A stretch of 64,000 nucleotides of DNA from PALSA-612 sp963776735 (GCA_963776735.1 CAVZNV010000018.1:496001-560000), one strand, 5' to 3'. Counted from the stretch's first letter, positions 9,144 through 17,329 are shown. A program made the numbers and translations. Notes: generated from the letters alone by a model not told the origin.

Positions 9144-10234
9144 GAGACCTCCGCCGGCGCGGGGGCGAACATCGAGGACCGCGGGAGCGCAAACGTCTCG
9201 GGCAGCACCGCGATCGCGTAGACGGACTCGTTCTCCTCGCCGCCGAGCTCGAACGTCTCGACGACCTCGCCCGCGGCGACGTCGACCGCGTACACCGCGA
9301 GCGGTTGCTGGCTGCCGACCAGATACGTGTCGTCGCGCAGGTGCGAGAGGCCGCGCGCGAAGCTGGGATCTCCCGGCACGGCCACGGAGACCGATCCGGC
9401 CTCGAGCAGGCCCGCGTTCGTGTCGTTGTAGACCAGCGTCCCGCCGCGCTCGAGGACGTTGTGGTTCGGGACGGTGACGTTTGCCTGCGACGCGCGGAGG
9501 CGGCTCGAGCCGTCGTCGCGCAGCTCGACGATCGCGGCGGTCGAGCCGGGAACGGCGCTCGCCGGCGCTGTCGTCGTCTCTGGCTTGCGCTTGCGCACGA
9601 CGCCGAGTCTCGCAGCCGCACGGCCGAGGCGCGCCATCCTCTGCCGCCGTGCGACCTCGTCCGGGGCGAGGATGCGTCCGAAGCCGAGCAGCAGCCCGCG
9701 GTCTCCGCGCGTGACGGCGTTCAGGTGGACGACGTTGGTCACGCCGCCCTGGAGAACGCGCGGGTCGCGGTAGTCGAGCGTGGGGTCGGTCGGCGGAAGG
9801 GAGTCGAAGCCGAGCTCTCGGACGAGCTCGGCGTCGGCGCGCCAGCTCCAGGTCTCGGCGAGCTCGCCCTCCCATGTAAAGCGCGCGAGGAGGTCGGCGT
9901 TCGTGCAGGTCAACCAGATGCCGCGTTCCTCTGCGAGCACGTCGTGGATCGCGCCGGCGACCGGGTGCGAGAACGCGGTCACGGGCTCGAGCCTCTCGTC
10001 GAGCACGAAGACGGAGTCGGAGTTGCAGACGACGAGCCGGTCGCCGTGGACGGAGACGCCCTTGGCGCCGCGGGTCCCGCCACGCGGGTTCGGGTCGACC
10101 CCGCGCCAGGGGCTCTCGGGCACCGGCTCGGTATGGAGAACGGCGGCACGGTCGAGGTCGACGATGCGCACGTAGCCCGAGAAGCGCTCGTGTCCGGCGT
10201 GCCGGACGGCCGACGTGACGACGATCCGGGTCAT
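9140..10234 (-). CDS. Conserved hypothetical protein with repeated beta-propeller-like strands
   Basis: A 364-residue protein starting at ATG 10234, overlapping the upstream methyltransferase by 4 nt. There is no signal peptide. The sequence alternates short strands and turns with recurring features: DRLVVCNSDSVFVLDERL, GIWLTCTNADLLARF, GTLVYNDTNAGLLEAG, TYLVGSQQPLAVYAVD. These look like blades of a six- or seven-bladed propeller. Conserved His residues (NVVHLNAV, VPNHNVLE) could form a metal or active site. I do not recognise a named family with confidence. Co-transcription with a GT2, a methyltransferase and a Gfo/Idh enzyme suggests a glycan-related role, but this is inference. Confidence 0.6.
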   Translation of the reverse strand: MTRIVVTSAVRHAGHERFSGYVRIVDLDRAAVLHTEPVPESPWRGVDPNPRGGTRGAKGVSVHGDRLVVCNSDSVFVLDERLEPVTAFSHPVAGAIHDVLAEERGIWLTCTNADLLARFTWEGELAETWSWRADAELVRELGFDSLPPTDPTLDYRDPRVLQGGVTNVVHLNAVTRGDRGLLLGFGRILAPDEVARRQRMARLGRAAARLGVVRKRKPETTTAPASAVPGSTAAIVELRDDGSSRLRASQANVTVPNHNVLERGGTLVYNDTNAGLLEAGSVSVAVPGDPSFARGLSHLRDDTYLVGSQQPLAVYAVDVAAGEVVETFELGGEENESVYAIAVLPETFALPRSSMFAPAPAEVS

Positions 10235-11166
10235 GCGCGCTTGCGGGCGAAGACGTGGAAGAACGGACCGACGGCGAGCAGCGCAGCGTGCGCGGGGGCG
10301 ACGCGACGCGCTCGGTTGTACGCGCGGACGAGCTTCAGCTCCGTGCCGCCGTACAGCCGCTGCGACGCCTCGGGAACCTCGGGCGAGACGATGGTCGTCT
10401 CGAAGCCGGCGGCGGTCAGCAGCGTCCTGAGCGACCGTGCGGAGAGGAGGCGCACATGGTCGTACGAGACGCCGCGCGCCGCGCGAACGTACCGCTCGGC
10501 GGCCGGTCGCGGGAGGTAGCCGACGCCCCAGAGCCGCACGTGCGGCTCGATGCCGAGGGAGTAGCGGTTCGGCGTGGCGAGGAAGAGCAGGCCGCCGGGC
10601 CGGAGGACGCGGGCCGCCTCCGCGGCGAAGCGCTGCGGGCTCTGGACGTGCTCGATCACGTCGCTCGCAGCGACGAGGTCGAAGGTCGCGTCTTCGAACG
10701 GGAGCTGCTCGGCCGCGCAGGCGACGAGCTCGACGCCGGGCGTTCCCTGCTCGGCCAGACGCTTCTGCGCCAGGACGAGCCAGCGCAGCGAGACGTCGGT
10801 CGCGGTGACGCTCGCGCCGCGGGCTGCGAAGGCCGCGCCGAGGGCCGCGGTTCCGCACCCGACCTCGAGCACGCGGTCGCCCGGGCCGAAGGCCGTGCCG
10901 CGCGCGTCGTCGATCTCGTCGCGAACCGACTCCGACTTCGCGCTCGCACGAAGCTCGTGAGCCGTGAAGCGGGCTGCGAGCTCCGGGTTCTTGCCGACGA
11001 GCCGCCAGTGTTCGTCGAGAAGCCCGGCGAGGTCGCGTTCGGCGGCGAGCGTCTGGAGCTCGAGAGCGATGTGCGCGTCTTCGTCCCGGCTCAGGTCCGG
11101 ATCCGGATAGCTCTCGCGGCGGTCGGAGATGCCCCCGGGCAGGGCCTGCTCGGTGATCTCGCTCAC
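10231..11166 (-). CDS. Class I SAM-dependent methyltransferase
   Basis: A 311-residue protein from the start at 11166. A roughly 90-residue helical N-terminus (LELQTLAAERDLAGLLDEHW) precedes a complete methyltransferase core. Motif I is LEVGCGTAALG, then VTATDVSLRWL, QLPFEDATFDLVAASDVIEHV and LRPGGLLFLATPNRYS. The C-terminus (LYGGTELKLVRAYNR) resembles membrane-surface sugar or lipid methyltransferases of polysaccharide clusters. It overlaps both neighbours by 4 nt in the minus-strand operon, so it is translationally coupled. The substrate is not determinable. Confidence 0.82.
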   Translation of the reverse strand: MSEITEQALPGGISDRRESYPDPDLSRDEDAHIALELQTLAAERDLAGLLDEHWRLVGKNPELAARFTAHELRASAKSESVRDEIDDARGTAFGPGDRVLEVGCGTAALGAAFAARGASVTATDVSLRWLVLAQKRLAEQGTPGVELVACAAEQLPFEDATFDLVAASDVIEHVQSPQRFAAEAARVLRPGGLLFLATPNRYSLGIEPHVRLWGVGYLPRPAAERYVRAARGVSYDHVRLLSARSLRTLLTAAGFETTIVSPEVPEASQRLYGGTELKLVRAYNRARRVAPAHAALLAVGPFFHVFARKRA

Positions 11167-11864
11167 GACTCGAGCGTAGCGTCGTGGGTCAGCAGCACGG
11201 CCAGGTGCTGGTCGCGGCAGAAGTCGGCGATCTCAGGCGGCAGCCCGGTCGGCGAGTCGGCAAGGTCGCCGCCGAGGAACCAGCCCGCACCGCCGTCCCG
11301 GACGAGCAGCGAGACGTGTCCCGGCGTGTGTCCCGGCGTCGGCACGGCGAGCAGTCGCCCGTCGCCGGCGACGTCGTACGAGCCGGCAAACGGCCCGACC
11401 GCAGGCCCGCCGAAGTCGATCAGCATGGGGTGGCCGAGCGGCCAGTGCTGCGGCAGGTACCCGCGGAGCCGCCCTGAGAGACCCTGCGCGCGCTCCCACT
11501 CCACCCGTGAGACGATCACCTCGGCACCCGGAAACGCATCGACGCCGCCGATGTGGTCGGTGTGCAGATGGGACAGCACCACCCACCGCACGGACTCGGT
11601 GTCGATCTGCGCGCCGATCTCGTCGCCTGCCTCGAGCTCGAATCGCGCTAGCCGCAGAAACGGGTGCCAGCGAGGGTGGTAGCCGGGCCCGGCTGCCCGA
11701 GCCGTCTGTCCGGTGTCGAAGAGCAGCAGCCCATCGGGGTGCCGGACCAGGAACACGTTGACTGGGAGCGTCCGGTCGCTCCAGCCGCCGGGCAGATACC
11801 GCCGGACGCCTCGAAACGCGAGCTTCGATCGCACGCAGCCCGTCGAGAGGCGCTCGACCTCCAC
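11163..11864 (-). CDS. Metallo-beta-lactamase-fold hydrolase (lactonase-like)
   Basis: A 233-residue MBL-fold protein starting at GTG 11864, one base after the stop of the upstream GT2 (11866). The open frame extends further upstream but only shadows the GT2. Metal ligands are visible: SHLHTDHIGG (HxHxDH motif), TPGHTPGHVSLLV (third His), GGDLADS (bridging Asp) and a final HDAT. An N-terminal strand with NVFLVRHPDGLLLFDTG leads into the site. This arrangement matches the AiiA-like N-acyl-homoserine lactonase and related lactonase group, but the fold covers many substrates. The enzyme is probably cytosolic and di-zinc. Its place in a glycan operon does not reveal the substrate. Confidence 0.83.
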   Translation of the reverse strand: MEVERLSTGCVRSKLAFRGVRRYLPGGWSDRTLPVNVFLVRHPDGLLLFDTGQTARAAGPGYHPRWHPFLRLARFELEAGDEIGAQIDTESVRWVVLSHLHTDHIGGVDAFPGAEVIVSRVEWERAQGLSGRLRGYLPQHWPLGHPMLIDFGGPAVGPFAGSYDVAGDGRLLAVPTPGHTPGHVSLLVRDGGAGWFLGGDLADSPTGLPPEIADFCRDQHLAVLLTHDATLES

Positions 11865-11865
11865 G

Positions 11866-12768
11866 TCAGCGGTTGCGCGAGCGAAGGTACTCGACGATCC
11901 CGACCGGTACCGACAGGACGCCGACGACGTGGTGGACGACGTGCAGCCCGACGCCGGCCGCAGCCGCAGCACGTCCTTGCCGCCGGGCGAGCAGCGCGTA
12001 GAACGACCGGTTGAGCGCGACAAGAACGCCGAGCGCCACGAAGACGCGGCCGAGCCGGCCGCGCAGGAGCGCCCCGACAGCACCCAACGCGGCCAGTGCA
12101 CTCAGCCGGTGCCGCCATCCGAGATTGAGCGCCGCCGAGCCGGAGCCGCGACGGAGCAGGAGCTCGACCCAGGGCACGCCGCGATCCCAGAGATCGGTCG
12201 CGACCATGCTCCCGAGACTCCAGACCTTCAGGTGCGTGCCCTGCACCTCCGGATCGAGCCGGATCTCGCATCCGGCCTCGGCGAGCCGCGTCCCGAGCTC
12301 GATGTCCTCGACCGACGGCACTCGGTAGCGCGCGGCGTCGAAGCCGCCGGACGCCTCGAACACGTCACGCCGAACAGCGCCGAGCCCCGCCCAGAACGTC
12401 GACGCCCGCCCGGCTCCTGCCTGGTGGACGTGATGGTGAAGGAGGTTGCGGAACGTCGAGACGGTGCCGGGATCGGCCGGGAAGTCGTCGTACGAGCCGA
12501 AGAGCGCGGCCAGCTCGGGGTCAGACCCGAATGCGGCCCGGATGCGGGCGAACGCGTCGCGGTGCACGAGCACGTCCGCGTCGACGAAGACGAGCACCGT
12601 GCCGCCCGCCTGGGACGCGCCGCGGTTCCGCGCGTCCGCCGGTCCGTCTCCCTCGGTGACGACGATCAGCTCCTCGGGCGGCTCGTCGGCGCCCCGGATC
12701 GCGTCCAGGCACGCGTCGAGCGTCGGCGGATCGTTCGTCGCGGGGACGATCACGGTGATGCTGGGCAC
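11866..12768 (-). CDS. Glycosyltransferase family 2 with C-terminal membrane segments
   Basis: A 300-residue protein from GTG 12768. The GT-A core opens with SITVIVPATNDPPTLDACL. The metal-binding DxD is in VLVFVDADVLVHRD, and the acceptor-side acidic motif in VPSVEDIELGTRLAEAG. The last 90 residues hold two or three hydrophobic helices (LSALAALGAVGALL, VFVALGVLVALN). It leads the minus-strand operon. A TAGAAT box at 12780-12775 ends 6 nt before the start codon with no Shine-Dalgarno sequence, indicating a leaderless message. Likely role: membrane-bound sugar transfer to a lipid or glycan acceptor. Confidence 0.85.
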   Translation of the reverse strand: MPSITVIVPATNDPPTLDACLDAIRGADEPPEELIVVTEGDGPADARNRGASQAGGTVLVFVDADVLVHRDAFARIRAAFGSDPELAALFGSYDDFPADPGTVSTFRNLLHHHVHQAGAGRASTFWAGLGAVRRDVFEASGGFDAARYRVPSVEDIELGTRLAEAGCEIRLDPEVQGTHLKVWSLGSMVATDLWDRGVPWVELLLRRGSGSAALNLGWRHRLSALAALGAVGALLRGRLGRVFVALGVLVALNRSFYALLARRQGRAAAAAGVGLHVVHHVVGVLSVPVGIVEYLRSRNR

Positions 12769-12803
12769 GCGCCGATTCTAGGCGGCGGGTTAATCTCGCT
12801 CTC
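12769..12803. promoter_or_regulatory. Divergent promoter region for GT2 operon (minus) and folD (plus)
   Basis: A 35-bp gap between two divergent GTG starts. Minus-strand -10 box TAGAAT at 12780-12775, 6 nt from GTG 12768. Plus-strand -10 box TAATCT at 12791-12796, 7 nt from GTG 12804. Neither side has a ribosome-binding site, so both transcripts are probably leaderless. No convincing -35 is seen on either side. Confidence 0.55.
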
Positions 12804-13652
12804 GTGCCGGCTGTGCTGATGAGGGGAGCGCCGCTCGCGGAGAAGATCCGCGAGCAGGTTCGTGCCGATACAGCCGGACTCGGGTCGGTCGGGCTGGCGA
12901 CGGTGCTCGTCGGCGACGATCCCGCGTCGCAGGTCTACGTCGGCAAGAAGCACGAGACGGCCGAAGCGGACGGCCTGCGCAGCATCGACAGGCGCCTGCC
13001 GGCCGATACGAGCCAGGAGGAGCTGCTCGCCCTCCTCGCGGAGTTGAACGCCGACGACTCGGTGGACGGCATCCTCGTCCAGCTTCCGGTTCCGGACCAG
13101 ATCGACACCGAGACCGTCCTGCGCGCCGTCGACCCGATCAAGGACGTGGACGGCTTCCACCCGTTCAACGCCGGGCGGCTGTACGCGGGCCACCCGACGT
13201 TCGTGCCGGCGACGCCGCTCGGGATCATGGCGCTGCTCGCGGAGCATGAGGTGCCGCTCACCGGCGCTCGCGCTGTCGTCGTCGGGCGCAGCACCATCGT
13301 CGGCAAGCCGATCGCGCACCTCCTGCTCGGCGCGAACGCGACGGTGACGATCTGCCACTCACGCACCCGCGACCTCGCGGCCGAGACCCGCGCCGCCGAC
13401 GTTCTCGTCGTCGCCATCGGGCAGCCGGATCTCGTCACGCCGGACATGGTCAAGGAGGGCGCCGCAGTCGTCGACGTCGGCATCACGCGCACGGACGAGG
13501 GGCTGAAGGGCGACGTCGCCCCCGAGGTCGCCGAGGTCGCCGCCTTCCTGACGCCGGTGCCCGGAGGGGTCGGCCCGATGACGATCGCGATGCTGCTCCA
13601 GAACACGATTCGCGCCGCGCGCTACCGCCGGAATGTGCTTGCGTACCCGTAG
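12804..13652 (+). CDS. folD: Bifunctional methylenetetrahydrofolate dehydrogenase/cyclohydrolase
   Basis: A 282-residue cytosolic enzyme of one-carbon metabolism, starting at GTG 12804. It oxidises 5,10-methylene-THF with NADP and then hydrolyses the methenyl form to 10-formyl-THF. Signatures: substrate-site YVGKKHETAEADGL with the catalytic Lys, DGILVQLPVP, PIKDVDGFHPFNAG, the nucleotide loop VVVGRSTIVGKPIAHLLL, and PVPGGVGPMTIAMLLQNT near the C-terminus. Length is normal for the family (about 280-290). The message looks leaderless, with -10 TAATCT 7 nt upstream. About 85 nt separate it from the cold-shock gene. Confidence 0.96.
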   Translation: MPAVLMRGAPLAEKIREQVRADTAGLGSVGLATVLVGDDPASQVYVGKKHETAEADGLRSIDRRLPADTSQEELLALLAELNADDSVDGILVQLPVPDQIDTETVLRAVDPIKDVDGFHPFNAGRLYAGHPTFVPATPLGIMALLAEHEVPLTGARAVVVGRSTIVGKPIAHLLLGANATVTICHSRTRDLAAETRAADVLVVAIGQPDLVTPDMVKEGAAVVDVGITRTDEGLKGDVAPEVAEVAAFLTPVPGGVGPMTIAMLLQNTIRAARYRRNVLAYP

Positions 13653-13668
13653 CGCGGTTGGTTACAGT
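13639..13668 (+). promoter_or_regulatory. Putative promoter of the cold-shock gene
   Basis: TTGCGT at 13639-13644 and TACAGT at 13663-13668 are separated by 18 bp. Transcription from about 13675 would give a leader of about 60 nt, as expected for a cold-shock mRNA. A second TTGACA at 13679-13684 has no partner -10 at the right distance. Prediction only. Confidence 0.35.
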
Positions 13669-13736
13669 GCGCGCGCTGTTGACAAGGTCGACGGCTCGGT
13701 GCCCGGGCCGTCGTTTCACGTTCAAGGAGGAAGGTT

Positions 13737-13937
13737 TTGGCTCAGGGCACCGTCAAGTGGTTCAGCAACGAAAAGGGTTTCGGCTTCATCGAGCGCGAGG
13801 AAGGTGACGACGTGTTCGTGCACTTCTCCGCGATCAACATGGACGGCTACAAGACGCTGACCGAGGGTCAGCGGGTGGAGTTCGAGGTCGTGCAGGGCGA
13901 CAAGGGCCTGCAGGCGGCGAACGTCCAGGCAGCCTGA
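13737..13937 (+). CDS. Cold-shock protein (CspA family)
   Basis: A 66-residue single cold-shock domain: KGFGFIEREEGDDVFVHFSAI contains RNP1 (KGFGFI) and RNP2 (VFVHF). It binds single-stranded RNA/DNA and melts mRNA secondary structure. The start is TTG 13737, fixed by a strong Shine-Dalgarno AAGGAGG at 13724-13730 seven bases upstream. That strong site contrasts with the many genes here that lack one. It is monocistronic and closed by an intrinsic terminator at 13959-13988. Length and sequence are typical of actinobacterial Csp proteins. Confidence 0.95.
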   Translation: MAQGTVKWFSNEKGFGFIEREEGDDVFVHFSAINMDGYKTLTEGQRVEFEVVQGDKGLQAANVQAA

Positions 13938-13958
13938 AGTCCTTTCGGAGCGAGTAAC

Positions 13959-13988
13959 ACGGGCCCCGAAAGGGGCCCGTCTCATTTT
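13959..13988 (+). terminator. Intrinsic terminator after the cold-shock gene
   Basis: A perfect stem, ACGGGCCCC / GGGGCCCGT with a GAAA tetraloop (13959-13980), is followed by CTCATTTT. It lies 22 nt after the csp stop and separates it from gatC. Confidence 0.85.
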
Positions 13989-14002
13989 GCGAGGATGACG
14001 CG

Positions 14003-14284
14003 ATGGCGATTTCGACGGAGGACGTACTCCACGTAGCGCGGCTGGCGCGGCTCGAGCTCTCCGACGAGGAGGTCGAGCGCATGCGCGAGCAGCTGTCGGC
14101 GATCCTCGAGGCGGTCGGCAAGGTCGCGGAGCTCGACCTCTCGAACGTCGAGCCGACCGCGCACCCGCTCGATCTCGTCAACGTGCTCGCCGACGACGTC
14201 CCTCGGCCGTGCCTGACCGTGGAAGAGGCGCTCGCGAACGCTCCCGATCCGGAGGACGGCTTCTTCGGAGTGCCCGCGGTATGA
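14003..14284 (+). CDS. gatC: Asp-tRNA(Asn)/Glu-tRNA(Gln) amidotransferase subunit C
   Basis: A 93-residue GatC from ATG 14003 (GAGG a few bases upstream). Family hallmarks: ISTEDVLHVARLARLELSDEE at the N-terminus and a helix-rich middle (REQLSAILEAVGKV). The PTAHPLDLVNVLADDVPR belt wraps GatA, and the conserved C-terminus ends in FFGVPAV. GatC is a small chaperone-like subunit holding GatA and GatB together, so that ammonia from GatA reaches misacylated tRNA bound to GatB. It overlaps gatA by 4 nt (ATGA), giving the order gatC-gatA-gatB. Confidence 0.95.
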   Translation: MAISTEDVLHVARLARLELSDEEVERMREQLSAILEAVGKVAELDLSNVEPTAHPLDLVNVLADDVPRPCLTVEEALANAPDPEDGFFGVPAV

Positions 14285-15693
14285 CGGTCGACGCGCTGCG
14301 ATTGACCGCCGAGCAAGCGGCGGGTCTGCTCGAGCGCGGCGAGGTGTCGCCGGCCGAGCTGCATGCCGCCTACCTCGCCGCCATCGAGGCGCGCGACGGC
14401 GAGATCCATGCCTATCTGCGCACGCAGGAAGAGCCCTCGGGGGCCGGCGTGCCGGTCGCGTTCAAGGACGTCGTCTCGACGAAGGGCGTGGAGACGACCG
14501 CGGGCTCGAAGATCCTCTCCGGCTACCGGCCCGTCTTCGACGCCACGGTCGCGACTCGCTGCTACGCCGCAGGGCTGTCGCTGCTCGGGAAGACGAACAT
14601 GGACGAGTTCGCGATGGGCTCGTCCACCGAGAACTCGGCCTTCGGGCCTTCGCACAATCCGTGGGATCTCGAGCGCGTCCCGGGCGGCTCGTCGGGCGGC
14701 TCCGCAGCCGCGGTCGCCGGCGGGTCTGGCCCCCTGGGCGCTCGGATTCGGACACGGGCGGCTCGATCAAGCAGCCGGCTGCGCTCTGCGGGATCGTCGG
14801 CCTCCGACCCACGTACGGCACCGTCTCGCGCTACGGCATCGTCGCGTTCGCCTCGTCGCCTCGACCAGGTCGGGCCGCTGACGAAGACCGTGCGCGACTG
14901 CGCGCTGCTCTACCGGATCATCGCCGGGCGCGACGAGTGCGACTCGACCACCGTCGAGCTGCCCGAGCCGGTCGAGATCCCCGAGGCGACCGACCTGAAG
15001 GGTCTGCGGGTCGGCGTCCCGCGCCAGCTGAACGAGGCCGAGGGCATCGAGCCGGGCGTCAAGGCTTCCGTCGACGCGGCAGTCGGGCTCTGCAAAGAGC
15101 TGGGCGCCGAGGTCGGGGAGTGCGAGCTGCCGCTCTCCGTCGAGTACGGGATGCCGTGCTACTACCTGATCGCGCCGGCCGAAGCCTCGTCGAACCTGGC
15201 CCGCTACGACGGCGTCCGCTACGGCCTCCGCGCGGACGCCGGCGACCTGAACACGCTCTACGAGCGGACGCGCCACGACGGTTTCGGCGACGAACCGAAG
15301 CGGCGGATCATGCTCGGCACCTACGCGCTCTCGGCCGGCTACTACGACGCGTTCTACGGCCAGGCCCAGAAGGTGCGGACGATCATCGGCAACGAGTTCC
15401 GCGCCGTCCTCGAGGACTTCGACGTGCTCGTCAGCCCGACCTCGCCGACGGTCGCCTTCCCGCTCGGCGCGAGAACCGAGAACCCGCTCGCGATGTACCT
15501 CTCCGACCTGCTCGCGATCCCGCCGAACATGGCCGGGCTTCCGGGCCTGTCGATTCCGTGCGGCCTGTCCGAGGGCCTGCCGGTCGGGTTGCAGCTGATC
15601 GGCCCGCAGTTCTCGGAGAACCTGCTCTTCCGCGTCGGCCACGCGCTCGAGCAGGCGATCGGCTTCGACACCGTCCCGGAGCGGCTGCGATGA
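14281..15693 (+). CDS. gatA: Asp-tRNA(Asn)/Glu-tRNA(Gln) amidotransferase subunit A, garbled by three +1 indels
   Basis: GatA is the amidase-signature subunit that releases ammonia from glutamine. Catalytic Lys (VAFKDVVS), GSSTENSAFGPSHNPWD and GGSSGGSAAAVAGG are in frame. Then about 45 residues are wrong in this frame. The missing piece (SDTGGSIKQPAALCGIVGLRP with the catalytic serines, then TYGTVSRYGIVAFASS) is encoded in shifted frames. Removing one base at each of GGG 14722-14724, TT 14746-14747 and CC 14859-14860 restores the family sequence. The three insertions add up to a whole codon, so the 470-residue frame stays open to 15693. The C-terminus is normal. It overlaps gatB by 4 nt. The indels are probably sequence errors, because this is an essential activity. 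Confidence 0.92.
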   Translation: MTVDALRLTAEQAAGLLERGEVSPAELHAAYLAAIEARDGEIHAYLRTQEEPSGAGVPVAFKDVVSTKGVETTAGSKILSGYRPVFDATVATRCYAAGLSLLGKTNMDEFAMGSSTENSAFGPSHNPWDLERVPGGSSGGSAAAVAGGSGPLGARIRTRAARSSSRLRSAGSSASDPRTAPSRATASSRSPRRLDQVGPLTKTVRDCALLYRIIAGRDECDSTTVELPEPVEIPEATDLKGLRVGVPRQLNEAEGIEPGVKASVDAAVGLCKELGAEVGECELPLSVEYGMPCYYLIAPAEASSNLARYDGVRYGLRADAGDLNTLYERTRHDGFGDEPKRRIMLGTYALSAGYYDAFYGQAQKVRTIIGNEFRAVLEDFDVLVSPTSPTVAFPLGARTENPLAMYLSDLLAIPPNMAGLPGLSIPCGLSEGLPVGLQLIGPQFSENLLFRVGHALEQAIGFDTVPERLR

Positions 15694-17084
15694 GCTGGGA
15701 GACGATCGTTGGGCTGGAGATCCATGCGCACCTGAAGACGCGGACGAAGATGTTCTGCCGCTGCGAGACGAGCTACGGCGCGGAGCCGAACACGCATACC
15801 TGTCCGGTCTGCCTCGCGCACCCGGGGACGCTGCCGGTGCCGAACCGCACGGCTGTCGAGTGGACGATCAAGCTCGGCCTCGCGCTGGGTTGCCAGATCG
15901 CCGAGCAGGCCGTCTTCGCGCGGAAGAACTACTTCTATCCCGACAACCCGAAGGGCTACCAGATCTCGCAGTACGACGAGCCCCTGTGCCTGAACGGGCG
16001 CTTCGACGTTCCGGGCGAGGACGGCGACCTGTCGATCGGGATCGTCCGTGCTCACCTCGAGGAGGACGCGGCGAAGACGGTGCACCTGGAGGGCGCCGGC
16101 GGCCGGATCGTCGGCGCGACGCGCTCGCTCGTCGACTTCAACCGGGGCGGGACGCCGCTCGTCGAGATCGTCACTCAGCCTGATCTGCGCTCGGCCGACG
16201 AGGCGCGACGCTTCCTCCAGCTCCTGCGGCAGACGATCGTCGAGCTCGGCATCTCGGACGCCGAGATGGAGAAGGGCACGCTCCGCTGCGACGCCAACGT
16301 GTCGGTGCGCCGCGTGGGGGAGGAGGGTTTCCGCACGCGCTGGGAGCTCAAGAACATGAACTCGTTCAGCTTCATCGCGCGCGGGATCGATGCCGCAGTG
16401 CGCGAGCAGATCGCGCTGCACGAGGCCGGCGAGGAGGTCGCGCAGGAGACGTACGACTACGACGCCGACCACGACACGCTGACGCCGCACCGCTCGAAGG
16501 AGGAGGCCGAGGACTACCGCTACTTCCCCGAGCCCGACCTGGTGCCGGTCGAGCCGGAGGCGGAGCTGGTCGAGGGGCTGCGCGCCGGAGCTGCCGGAGC
16601 TGCCGGGTACGCGGATCGCGCGACACGCGGGCGTGCTCGGTGCCGCGGACGCGTGGACGCTCGTCACGACGGAGCGCGAGCCGGCGTTCGACGGGCTCGT
16701 GGCGGGTGGAGTGGAGGCGCGCGCGGCGTTCAACTTCGTCATGAACCAGCCGATCCCGTCGGGAGCGAATCTCGCGGAGCTGGCGCGGGTGGCGAACGAG
16801 CCGGGCCTGACGCGGGCGAGCGTGCGAGGCCGCGGTGGCCGCGAGCGGCGACACCGGGCTTCACGGCCGACGACTACCTGGCCCAGAAGGCGGTCAGCGA
16901 CACCTCGGAGCTGGAGCCGCTCGTCGACCGGATCCTGGCCGCGAATCCGGAGCAGGTCGAGGCGTATCGCGGCGGCAAGGAGGGCCTCCTCGGCTTCTTC
17001 GTCGGCCAGGCGATGAAGGAGACGCAGGGGAAGGCGGATCCGAAGGTGCTGAACGAGCTGATCCGTGAGAAGCTGAAGGGGTGA
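15690..17084 (+). CDS. gatB: Asp-tRNA(Asn)/Glu-tRNA(Gln) amidotransferase subunit B, garbled by three +1 indels
   Basis: GatB phosphorylates and transamidates Asp-tRNA(Asn)/Glu-tRNA(Gln). The N-terminal cradle is intact: WETIVGLEIHAHLKT, the zinc-type cysteines (CRCETSYG, CPVCLAHPG), YPDNPKGYQISQYD and SLVDFNRGGTPLVEIVT. From about 16588 to 16858 the frame is wrong. An extra G at 16587-16588, an extra base near 16824-16825 and an extra G in 16856-16858 shift it through all three phases and back. Correcting them gives ELPELPGTRIARHAGVLG, then FNFVMNQPIPSGANLAELA, then FTADDYLAQKAVSDTSELE. The tRNA-binding YqeY-like tail (GFFVGQAMKETQGKADP) is normal. GTG of the next gene overlaps the stop. Confidence 0.92.
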   Translation: MSWETIVGLEIHAHLKTRTKMFCRCETSYGAEPNTHTCPVCLAHPGTLPVPNRTAVEWTIKLGLALGCQIAEQAVFARKNYFYPDNPKGYQISQYDEPLCLNGRFDVPGEDGDLSIGIVRAHLEEDAAKTVHLEGAGGRIVGATRSLVDFNRGGTPLVEIVTQPDLRSADEARRFLQLLRQTIVELGISDAEMEKGTLRCDANVSVRRVGEEGFRTRWELKNMNSFSFIARGIDAAVREQIALHEAGEEVAQETYDYDADHDTLTPHRSKEEAEDYRYFPEPDLVPVEPEAELVEGLRAGAAGAAGYADRATRGRARCRGRVDARHDGARAGVRRARGGWSGGARGVQLRHEPADPVGSESRGAGAGGERAGPDAGERARPRWPRAATPGFTADDYLAQKAVSDTSELEPLVDRILAANPEQVEAYRGGKEGLLGFFVGQAMKETQGKADPKVLNELIREKLKG

Positions 17085-17329
17085 GCGAGATCGTCGACCA
17101 GGCGAACGAGATCCTGCGCGGCAAGGGCTACCGCGAGGTGCAACTCGCCGTGTTCGCGACGCCGATGCCGGCGAAGCTGCTGATCAAGGGCACGAAGATC
17201 GGCAGCCCGTTCGCCGACGCGCCGGAGACCGTCCTCCGCGCGGTGCGCGACTGCGTGCCGACCGCGGACGACCTCGGCCGCCACACGATCACGCCCCGCG
17301 AGCTCCGCGCCTGTCTCGAGCAGGGCTAG
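17081..17329 (+). CDS. Conserved hypothetical small protein downstream of gatB
   Basis: An 82-residue soluble protein from GTG 17081, in a GTGA overlap with the gatB stop, so it is translated with gatCAB. It has an N-terminal amphipathic helix (IVDQANEILRGKGY), two predicted strands (REVQLAVFATPMPAKLLIKG) and a C-terminal helical part (TPRELRACLEQG). No cysteine pair, membrane segment or known motif is visible. I do not recognise the family. It overlaps the convergent YqgE-like gene by 4 nt (17326-17329). Confidence 0.6.
   Translation: MSEIVDQANEILRGKGYREVQLAVFATPMPAKLLIKGTKIGSPFADAPETVLRAVRDCVPTADDLGRHTITPRELRACLEQG

Noticed and set aside
7676..10519. A 947-codon plus-strand frame
   Set aside because: It runs antisense to the oxidoreductase, propeller-like and methyltransferase genes and shows no recognisable domain.
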